A stretch of DNA of 5,428 nt, from assembly GCA_903930805.1 (NCBI GenBank), contig CAIYZZ010000423.1, forward strand, positions 1-5,428, written 5' to 3'. Under the pieces are notes generated by a model. It worked only from the letters and a program-made list of their open reading frames with translations. It made no database searches and was not told where the DNA came from. A program made the translations under genes and the position numbers. Source of the stretch: an uncultured Rhodocyclaceae bacterium (GTDB lineage: Bacteria > Pseudomonadota > Gammaproteobacteria > Burkholderiales > Rhodocyclaceae). Of this stretch, positions 1-5,428 are shown piece by piece (within the stretch, counting starts at the first letter, position 1; each line of letters starts with the position of its first letter).

Positions 1-897
1 AAGAAGGCTGACAAGTTCAAGAACCTCGTCGATTGTGAAATCGCCGATTACCTCGACAAGCACGAGTTTCTCGACTTGGTACAGACCGGCCAGTTTGACG
101 GCGCAGTGGAAGCGATATTTCACGAGGGTGCGTGCTCGGATACGATGGAAACCGACGGCCACTACATGATGGAAAACAACTATCGCTACTCGCTGGCGCT
201 GCTGGATTTCTGTCTCGACCACGAGGTTTCCTACCTGTATGCCTCAAGCGCCTCGGTGTATGGCGGTGGCAGTGTTTTCAGCGAAGCGCGCGAACACGAG
301 GGGCCGCTCAACGTCTATGGCTACTCCAAGTTTCTGTTCGATCAGATCGTGCGCCGCCGTGTGCTGGCCGATAGCGGTGCTACTTCTCAGGTCGTCGGAT
401 TCCGCTACTTCAACGTCTACGGTCCGCGTGAGCAGCACAAGGGACGCATGGCCTCGGTGGCGTTCCATCACTTCAACCAGTATCGTGCCACCGGCGAGGT
501 CAAGCTCTTCGAGGGTTGTGACGGCTACGGCAATGGCGAGCAGAGCCGCGACTTCGTTTTTATCGACGATGTGGTCAAGGTCAATCTCCATTTCCTCGAC
601 CATCCAGAAAAATCCGGCATCTTCAATCTCGGTACCGGCCGCGCCCAGCCGTTCAACGACATTGCCACCGCCACCGTGAATGCCTGCCGTGCGTGCGAAG
701 GCAAAGCTGCGCTGTCGCTGGCGGAGATGGTGGCGCAGGGTATTGTCGAATACATTGATTTCCCGGAGGCGCTCAAGGGCAAGTACCAGAGCTTCACCCG
801 GGCCGATATTTCCGCCCTGCGGGCCGCCGGCTACAAGGCTGATTTCGCCACGGTCGAGCAGGGCGTAACCCAATATGTGGAGCATCTAGCCAAATGA
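1..897 (+). CDS. hldD: ADP-L-glycero-D-manno-heptose 6-epimerase, 5'-truncated by window edge
   Basis: This enzyme converts ADP-D-glycero-beta-D-manno-heptose to the L-glycero form, the last cytoplasmic step in making the heptose donor for the LPS inner core. It belongs to the extended short-chain dehydrogenase family and uses NADP. The frame is open from base 1 with 298 codons visible. By comparison with E. coli HldD, about 34 N-terminal residues are missing, including the start and the glycine-rich Rossmann nucleotide-binding loop. Visible landmarks, numbered from the first codon, are [11 protein letters not shown] (38-48), YASSAS with the catalytic-type Ser83, YGYSK with Tyr106 and Lys110, and [12 protein letters not shown] followed by HKG with Lys147. 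These match Ser116, Tyr140, Lys144 and Lys178 of E. coli. A stretch before [17 protein letters not shown] is longer than in E. coli and resembles the Neisseria-type enzyme of about 330 residues. The stop overlaps the cysM start (ATGA, 894-897), suggesting translational coupling. Confidence 0.96.
   Translation, partial: KKADKFKNLVDCEIADYLDKHEFLDLVQTGQFDGAVEAIFHEGACSDTMETDGHYMMENNYRYSLALLDFCLDHEVSYLYASSASVYGGGSVFSEAREHEGPLNVYGYSKFLFDQIVRRRVLADSGATSQVVGFRYFNVYGPREQHKGRMASVAFHHFNQYRATGEVKLFEGCDGYGNGEQSRDFVFIDDVVKVNLHFLDHPEKSGIFNLGTGRAQPFNDIATATVNACRACEGKAALSLAEMVAQGIVEYIDFPEALKGKYQSFTRADISALRAAGYKADFATVEQGVTQYVEHLAK
879..882 (+). promoter_or_regulatory. Probable Shine-Dalgarno GGAG for cysM
   Basis: A GGAG lies inside the last codons of hldD, with 11 bases between it and the cysM ATG at 894. 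The spacing is slightly long, but this is the only good purine-rich match nearby, and it supports the start that overlaps the hldD stop. Ribosomes finishing hldD could also re-initiate directly at the ATGA overlap. Confidence 0.4.
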
Positions 898-1796
898 ATT
901 TCAAGACGCTCGATGATTTCGTTGGCAACACGCCGCTGGTGCGGCTGCAACGCTTGCCGGGCGCAGAAAATGCCCACCGCAACAACGTCATTCTCGCCAA
1001 ACTCGAAGGCAATAATCCGGCCGGTTCGGTGAAGGACAGGCCCGCGCTGTCGATGATCCGGTGTGCCGAGCAACGTGGCGACATCAAGCCTGGCGATACC
1101 CTGATCGAGGCGACCTCCGGCAACACCGGCATAGCGCTGGCCATGGTCGCGGCAATGCGCGGCTACAAGATGGTGCTGGTGATGCCCGAGAACCAGAGCG
1201 TCGAGCGCCGCCAGAGCATGAAGGCCTACGGTGCCGAACTGGTGCTGACGCCTAAGGCTGGCAGCATGGAAGGTGCGCGCGACATGGCCGAGCGCATGGT
1301 GGGCGAGGGCAGGGGTATCATGCTTGACCAGTTCGCCAACCCGGACAATCCGCTTTCGCACTACGCAGGCACCGGACCGGAAATCTGGCGCGATACCGCT
1401 GGCCGTGTCACGCACTTCGTTTCGAGCATGGGTACGACGGGCACGATCATGGGTTGCTCGCGCTACTTCAAGGAAATGAACCCGGCGATCCGGATCATTG
1501 GCTGTCAGCCCGAGGACGGTGCGCAGATTCCGGGGATTCGTAAATGGCCGACCGAATACCTGCCGAAGATCTGCGATTTTTCACGCGTCGATCAGCTCGA
1601 ATCCGTTGGCCAGCAAGATGCTGAAATCATGACGCGGCGCTTGGCGACAGAAGAAGGCATTTTCTCCGGCATCTCATCAGGCGGTGCCATGGTCGTGGCG
1701 CTACGTATTGCCGCCATGGTGGAAAATGCCGTCATCGTCAGTATCGTTTGTGACCGTGGCGACCGTTACCTCTCGACCGGGGTGTTTCCAGCATGA
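894..1796 (+). CDS. cysM: Cysteine synthase B (O-acetylserine sulfhydrylase B)
   Basis: This cytoplasmic PLP enzyme of the cysteine synthase/cystathionine beta-synthase family makes cysteine from O-acetylserine and sulfide. The CysM branch can also use thiosulfate to give S-sulfocysteine. The protein has 300 residues, close to the 303 of E. coli CysM. Landmarks are GNTPLVRL (11-18), [11 protein letters not shown] with the PLP-binding Lys47, the substrate loop TSGNTG (74-79), the PLP-phosphate loop SMGTTGT (178-184) and GISSGG (259-264). Two features favour CysM over CysK. One is GIRKWP (214-219), matching the Arg-Arg-Trp loop of E. coli CysM. The other is the C-terminal [11 protein letters not shown] (286-296), where CysK has a serine-containing version. 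The C-terminus ends at VFPA, a few residues shorter than in E. coli. The ATG overlaps the hldD stop, placing the gene in the same transcription unit. The link to LPS heptose synthesis appears to be positional rather than metabolic. Confidence 0.95.
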   Translation: MNFKTLDDFVGNTPLVRLQRLPGAENAHRNNVILAKLEGNNPAGSVKDRPALSMIRCAEQRGDIKPGDTLIEATSGNTGIALAMVAAMRGYKMVLVMPENQSVERRQSMKAYGAELVLTPKAGSMEGARDMAERMVGEGRGIMLDQFANPDNPLSHYAGTGPEIWRDTAGRVTHFVSSMGTTGTIMGCSRYFKEMNPAIRIIGCQPEDGAQIPGIRKWPTEYLPKICDFSRVDQLESVGQQDAEIMTRRLATEEGIFSGISSGGAMVVALRIAAMVENAVIVSIVCDRGDRYLSTGVFPA

Positions 1797-1815
1797 TCCC
1801 CGCAACATGATCCCC
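1792..1815 (+). repeat. Short direct repeat, two copies of CATGATCCCC
   Basis: The ten bases CATGATCCCC occur at 1792-1801 and again at 1806-1815, a period of 14 bases. The first copy covers the cysM stop and an out-of-frame ATG. The second contains the exonuclease start codon. The four bases after each copy differ (GCAA and ATTT), so this is either a diverged 14-base tandem duplication or a chance match. Confidence 0.6.
1793..1810 (+). other. Five-codon mini-ORF bridging cysM stop and exonuclease start
   Basis: An ATG at 1793 overlaps the cysM stop as ATGA. It reads five codons (MIPAT) and ends at a TGA at 1808-1810, which itself overlaps the exonuclease ATG at 1807 as another ATGA. The chain is therefore stop-start, five codons, stop-start. 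The only G-rich stretch upstream, GGGG at 1779-1782, is 10 bases from the mini-ORF ATG but 24 bases from the exonuclease ATG. This would fit a coupling relay in which terminating ribosomes are handed on to the exonuclease. Whether it is translated cannot be told from sequence. Confidence 0.3.
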
Positions 1816-2589
1816 ATTTTAACTTTCGACATCGAGACGATTCCCGATGTTGCCGGTCTGCGCCATCTGCATGAGCTTCCCGATACCGATGCGTTAGCCG
1901 ATGCAGAGGTTGCCGAGTTTGCTTTCCAGAAGCAGCGCGCGAAGAATGGCTCGGATTTTTTGCCGCTGCACTTGCAGCGTGTCGTCGTCATCTCCTGCGC
2001 TCTGCGCAACGATGAAGGTTTCCGCGTCTGGTCGCTGGCTGAACCGAAGTCGGGTGAGGGTGAGATCATCCAGCGCTTCTTCGACGGTGTCGCCAAGTAC
2101 ACGCCCAATCTGGTGTCGTGGAACGGTGGCGGCTTCGACCTGCCGGTGCTCCACTATCGGGGTCTGATCCATGGTGTTGCTGCTCCTCGCTATTGGGACA
2201 TGGGCGAGGATGACCGCGATTTCAAGTGGAACAACTACATCAGCCGCTACCACACGCGCCATCTCGACCTGATGGACCTGCTGGCCATGTACCAGCCGCG
2301 CGCCAACGCGCCGCTCGACCAGTTGGTCAAACTCATGGGCCTGCCGGGCAAACTAGGCATGGAAGGCGGGGCGGTATGGGGAGCGTGGCTGGATGGCAAG
2401 ATCGACGCTATCCGCGACTACTGCGAGACTGACGTGGTCAACACCTACCTCGTCTATCTACGGTTCCAGAAAATGCGCGGCAACCTCTCCGCTATGGCAC
2501 ACGCGGCCGAAGTAGCCGTCGTGCGCGATCACCTCGCTGCGCTCGATGCACCGCACTGGCGGGAGTTTCTTGCCGTCTGGACGAGTTGA
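1807..2589 (+). CDS. Predicted PolB-like 3'-5' exonuclease family protein
   Basis: This 260-residue protein is of the family described as 3'-5' exonuclease related to the PolB proofreading domain (DEDDy, RNase H-like fold). Such a protein would remove nucleotides from 3' ends of DNA or RNA using two metal ions; the physiological substrate is not established here. The three exonuclease motifs are present in order: Exo I FDIETIPD (7-14) with Asp8 and Glu10, Exo II LVSWNGGGFDLPVL (102-115) with Asn106 and Asp111, and Exo III YCETDVVNTY (205-214) with Tyr205 and Asp209. There is no polymerase domain, so it is a stand-alone exonuclease. The ATG at 1807 was chosen because the first motif begins six residues later. 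The frame stays open upstream, but only by running inside cysM. No good Shine-Dalgarno sits at normal distance, so translation probably depends on coupling to cysM. The stop lies three bases from the convergent malQ stop. Confidence 0.88.
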   Translation: MIPILTFDIETIPDVAGLRHLHELPDTDALADAEVAEFAFQKQRAKNGSDFLPLHLQRVVVISCALRNDEGFRVWSLAEPKSGEGEIIQRFFDGVAKYTPNLVSWNGGGFDLPVLHYRGLIHGVAAPRYWDMGEDDRDFKWNNYISRYHTRHLDLMDLLAMYQPRANAPLDQLVKLMGLPGKLGMEGGAVWGAWLDGKIDAIRDYCETDVVNTYLVYLRFQKMRGNLSAMAHAAEVAVVRDHLAALDAPHWREFLAVWTS

Positions 2590-2592
2590 GAA

Positions 2593-4707
2593 CTACTCGC
2601 TGCGTGCCGCGCGTACCGCACTGCAGAGTTTGCTAAAGTCGTCCTGACGTTCCCAGTCTTCCAGTAGCACGGGCAGTTTGCGCTGCCAATTGGGGTGCTG
2701 ATGTTCCAGTGTACCGGGCAGGTTGGGTTGCTCCATCACACCAAAAATATCCTCGGGTTGCACCACGAGGATTTGTGCCGGCGAGCGTGCCAGATAGGCG
2801 TGAATCGCCGTCACGGTAGCGCTCGAGATATCCGGCATTGCTGCCGGGTCTTTGCTCACATCCGCCGGTAACAGCTTTTCCTGCTCGAGGGCCCAGAGCA
2901 AGCGGCCGCGATCCCAATCGCGTTCGACGATGAGGTGCTGGCGCAGTTCCTCGCTGGGGAAGAGATTCAGTTCGGCGCGGATGTCGAGATCCTCGCCGTG
3001 CCAATAGCCGCGCAGGCTGGGCAGATCGTGGGTGCTGGCCGCGACGAGTGCTTGCGCCGGCATGTCGGCCGGCAGATGGAAATTGCCGTCAGGGTAACGT
3101 TCGAAAATCAGCGGGTGGTAGGAGAGCACGCCGCATTCGGCCAGGCGCGGGCGGAAACCATCCGGCACGGTACCGAGATCTTCGCCGATCACCAAGCATT
3201 GGTTGCGTTGGCTTTCGAGCGCGACGATGCCCAGCATGTCCTCGAAGGGGTAATGCACATAAGCGCCTTCGGTGGCGGGGATGCCCTCCGGTACCCAGAA
3301 CACGCGCATCAGACCCATCACATGGTCGATGCGTAGCGCACCGGCATGTTTCATGTTGGCCTGCAGGATGTCGATGAAGGGGGTGTAGGCAACATCGCGC
3401 AGGCGGCGGGGTACAAAGGGCGGCAGGCCCCAATCCTGCCCCATCAGGTTGATTTCGTCCGGCGGCGCACCGGCGTGGGCGCTCTTGGCCAGAACGTGTT
3501 GCCAGTTCCAACTTTCAGAGCCGCCGGGGTTGGTGCCAACGGCGAGATCCTGATAGAGGCCGACAGCCATGCCGCAGGCTTGCGCGCGGGCGGCGACGGC
3601 AGCGAGCTGAACATCCGCCAGCCATTGCAGCCATGCATGGTAGGTGACGGCCTCAGCATGGCGGGTGGCAAAGTCGGCAACGGCCGGCGCTAGCGGGTCG
3701 CAATACTCTGCCGGCCACACCGGCCAGCCCCAGGCCTGCGCATCGGCGGCGTAAAAGTGCGCCTGCAAGGCCTCAAACAGGGCGTGACGTTCAATCTCGT
3801 CACCTTGGGCGGTACGCCAGGCGGCGAAGGCGGTGGCACGTGCCCCGGTGCTGACGAGGAAATGCTGGAACAGGAGTTCCAGAATTTCGAATTTTGCCTG
3901 TGCCACACCGACGTAGTCGACCAGTGTGGCGGCGCGCAACGTTTGTAGGCGTGCCAAAAAGTCGGCGCTGGCGAGACGGCGTTGCGCCTCTTTGCAAGTG
4001 GAAAATTCCGGCACAGTTTCGACATCGAGGTAGATCACATTGACGAAACTCCGCTGCGACGGGCTGTAGGGACTGATGTGTACGGGGTTGTGCGGAAACA
4101 GCGCGTGCAGGGGATTTACGCCGACGATGGCACCGCCGGCTTTTGCCGTTAGTTCGATGAGCCTGGCTAGGTCGGTGAAGTCGCCGATGCCCCAGTTGCG
4201 CCGTGAGCGCACGCCGTAGAGTTGCACCGTCAGCCCCCAGATCCGTCCGCCGTCCTGGATGGCTGCGGGTTGGTGGCATTGTTGCGGGACGACGATCAGG
4301 GGCAAAACGTGAATTGTGTCGGCGCGGCGAAATTCGATGCGGTGATAGCCCAGGGTGTCTATGGGCGGTAGTTCCATATCCCCGGCCGGCAGAGATCTTC
4401 CGCTTAGGGATGATGAGCCGTTCTCGAGGATGAGTGTCCAATCCCAATCCGTCAGCTTATGGGGAATACGGAATGTTTCCCCGGCGCGAACCACGAGCGC
4501 CGGGGGCAGGAGGCGTTGCCGTGCGGCGGCCTCGATCCCAGCGAGCAGCCCGGCGGGATCGTCGGCAACCTGTTCCGGCGGAAAATGCATCGCCGTCAGT
4601 AGCGACTGGCGGGTATAGGTTGAGGTCTGATGATGGCCGCCCCAGATGTCGTGGTAGGCGTCGGCGATGCCGCAGACATTCGCGAGAGTTTCAAGTGTGT
4701 CGGTCAT
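2593..4707 (-). CDS. malQ: 4-alpha-glucanotransferase (amylomaltase), GH77
   Basis: This enzyme transfers glucan segments between maltodextrins, releasing glucose and building longer chains for phosphorylase; it acts in the cytoplasm. The protein has 704 residues, close to the 694 of E. coli MalQ. It includes the N-terminal beta-rich region (about 1-140) typical of that long type, followed by the GH77 barrel. Landmarks are WGLTVQLYGVRS (157-168), NWGIGDFTDL (171-180), SPYSPSQRSFVNVIYLDV (212-229), GLYQDLAVG with Asp387, ALRIDHVMGL with Arg459 and the nucleophile Asp461, VIGEDLGTVP with the acid/base Glu509, and STHDLPSLRGYW with Asp561. The C-terminal NLPGTLEHQHPNWQRKL (662-678) is also typical. 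All catalytic residues are present, and the gene looks intact. The ATG overlaps the glgX stop (ATGA), and upstream there is only a weak GGTAAG seven bases before the start, so translation is probably coupled to glgX. Confidence 0.97.
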   Translation of the reverse strand: MTDTLETLANVCGIADAYHDIWGGHHQTSTYTRQSLLTAMHFPPEQVADDPAGLLAGIEAAARQRLLPPALVVRAGETFRIPHKLTDWDWTLILENGSSSLSGRSLPAGDMELPPIDTLGYHRIEFRRADTIHVLPLIVVPQQCHQPAAIQDGGRIWGLTVQLYGVRSRRNWGIGDFTDLARLIELTAKAGGAIVGVNPLHALFPHNPVHISPYSPSQRSFVNVIYLDVETVPEFSTCKEAQRRLASADFLARLQTLRAATLVDYVGVAQAKFEILELLFQHFLVSTGARATAFAAWRTAQGDEIERHALFEALQAHFYAADAQAWGWPVWPAEYCDPLAPAVADFATRHAEAVTYHAWLQWLADVQLAAVAARAQACGMAVGLYQDLAVGTNPGGSESWNWQHVLAKSAHAGAPPDEINLMGQDWGLPPFVPRRLRDVAYTPFIDILQANMKHAGALRIDHVMGLMRVFWVPEGIPATEGAYVHYPFEDMLGIVALESQRNQCLVIGEDLGTVPDGFRPRLAECGVLSYHPLIFERYPDGNFHLPADMPAQALVAASTHDLPSLRGYWHGEDLDIRAELNLFPSEELRQHLIVERDWDRGRLLWALEQEKLLPADVSKDPAAMPDISSATVTAIHAYLARSPAQILVVQPEDIFGVMEQPNLPGTLEHQHPNWQRKLPVLLEDWERQDDFSKLCSAVRAARSE

Positions 4708-5428
4708 GTCGAGCTTACCGTGGATTCTTCAAGGTCATGTTGGCGCAGCAGGGCGAGCGTGCGGCCTTCGAGCGGGTAGGTGTCACCGCTGAGGTATTTG
4801 CCATCGACTTGCAGTCCGGCGTGATAGTGGGTATCAAGAATGGCCTGCCAGACGCAGCGCTCGCAGAGGATGGGCAACATGAAATCGACCCGTTCGTGGT
4901 GGGCGTTGAACAACAGGATGAAGTTTTCGTCATGGATCGCCCGGCCACGCGCGTCGACTTCGCCGAGTGATTCTCCGGACAGATAAACACCGAGACTGCG
5001 GGCGAAATCATGTGCCCATTCCTCGTCGCTCATCTCGGCGCCGTCGGGCTTGATCCAGTGAATGTCCTTGATGCCCGAGCCCTGAATCGGCCGGCCTTGA
5101 AAGAAGTTGCGGCGATGAAAAACCGGATGCGCACGGCGCAGATGGATGAGGCGGGAGACGAAGTCCATCAGCTCGCGGTCGGCCGGCGAAAGAGCCCAGT
5201 TGACCCAACTGATTTCGTTGTCCTGACAATAGGCGTTGTTGTTGCCGTTTTGAGTCCGGCCCATCTCGTCGCCGGCCAGCAGCATCGGCACCCCCTGCGA
5301 GAGAAACAGGGTGGCGAGCAGGTTGCGCTTCTGGCGCGCGCGCAGGGCGTTGATGGTCACATCGGTGCTTTCACCCTCGACGCCACAGTTCCAGGCCAGG
5401 TTATTGTCGCTGCCGTCGCGGTTGTCCT
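4704..5428 (-). CDS. glgX: Glycogen debranching enzyme GlgX/TreX type, C-terminal part only
   Basis: This GH13 enzyme hydrolyses alpha-1,6 branch points in glycogen or phosphorylase limit dextrin, releasing short malto-oligosaccharides. The frame is open to the right edge: 240 complete residues plus the stop are visible, roughly the last third of a protein that is usually about 650-750 residues. From the edge it reads DNRDGSDNNLAWNCGVEG, then ALRARQKRNLLATLFLSQG, PMLLAGDEMGRTQNG and NNNAYCQDNEISWVNW. These are hallmark segments of the GlgX/TreX group, and the version here (SDNNLAWNCGVEG) is nearer TreX than E. coli GlgX. A C-terminal beta domain follows, including LLFNAHHERVDFMLP and ending in the Leu-Arg-rich tail before the stop. 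The three catalytic acids of GH13 lie beyond the edge, so activity cannot be judged. A GTG at 5358-5360 is not the start, because the family sequence continues upstream. The stop overlaps the malQ start, and the two products act in sequence on glycogen. Confidence 0.93.
   Translation of the reverse strand, partial: DNRDGSDNNLAWNCGVEGESTDVTINALRARQKRNLLATLFLSQGVPMLLAGDEMGRTQNGNNNAYCQDNEISWVNWALSPADRELMDFVSRLIHLRRAHPVFHRRNFFQGRPIQGSGIKDIHWIKPDGAEMSDEEWAHDFARSLGVYLSGESLGEVDARGRAIHDENFILLFNAHHERVDFMLPILCERCVWQAILDTHYHAGLQVDGKYLSGDTYPLEGRTLALLRQHDLEESTVSST

Noticed and set aside
244..1415. Long open frames on the minus strand opposite hldD and cysM (213 and 194 codons)
   Set aside because: They lie antisense to well-recognised genes, show no family motifs, and are expected in high-GC DNA where the opposite strand often stays open.
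1684..1806. N-terminal extension of the exonuclease upstream of 1807
   Set aside because: The extension would lie entirely inside cysM in another frame, resembles no known domain, and the Exo I motif sits naturally just after the ATG at 1807.
2582..2599. Inverted repeat CGAGT/ACTCG as a bidirectional terminator
   Set aside because: The stem is only five base pairs with an eight-base loop and has no T-tract on either side, so it is too weak to call.
2935..3693. Plus-strand open frames within malQ
   Set aside because: They are shadows of an intact malQ with all its catalytic motifs and have no recognisable protein features.
5358..5360. GTG as the start of a short minus-strand gene
   Set aside because: The frame continues to the window edge with clear GlgX/TreX family sequence, so this is an internal valine codon.

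Overview
This window is compact, high-GC bacterial chromosome with essentially no non-coding DNA. It holds five protein genes, two of them cut by the window edges. The protein sequences suggest a Gram-negative betaproteobacterium, possibly Rhodocyclales or Nitrosomonadales. Three points support this: the heptose epimerase resembles the longer Neisseria-type form rather than the E. coli form, that epimerase sits directly before cysM, and the glycogen enzymes are of proteobacterial type. This placement comes from recalled family sequences, not from a search.

Plus-strand block (1 to 2589): hldD, missing its N-terminus, makes the ADP-L-glycero-D-manno-heptose used for the LPS inner core. It is followed by cysM, cysteine synthase B, and then by a PolB-type 3'-5' exonuclease-family protein. 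The hldD stop and cysM start overlap as ATGA. The cysM-exonuclease junction carries a 10-base direct repeat. This repeat places one ATG over the cysM stop and a second ATG 14 bases later, joined by a five-codon mini-ORF. The three genes look like one transcription unit, although their products belong to unrelated processes.

Minus-strand block (5428 down to 2593): the 3' part of glgX, a TreX/GlgX-type glycogen debranching enzyme, overlaps malQ (4-alpha-glucanotransferase) by ATGA. Together they would handle glycogen or maltodextrin breakdown: GlgX releases short malto-oligosaccharides from branch points, and MalQ re-equilibrates them into longer chains that phosphorylase can use, plus glucose. 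The rest of this operon lies beyond the right edge.

The two blocks converge with only three bases between their stop codons, so there is no separate terminator region. No RNA gene, mobile element, CRISPR array, phage gene or promoter could be supported. I see no novel system here; the most unusual small detail is the duplicated start region at about 1792 to 1815.
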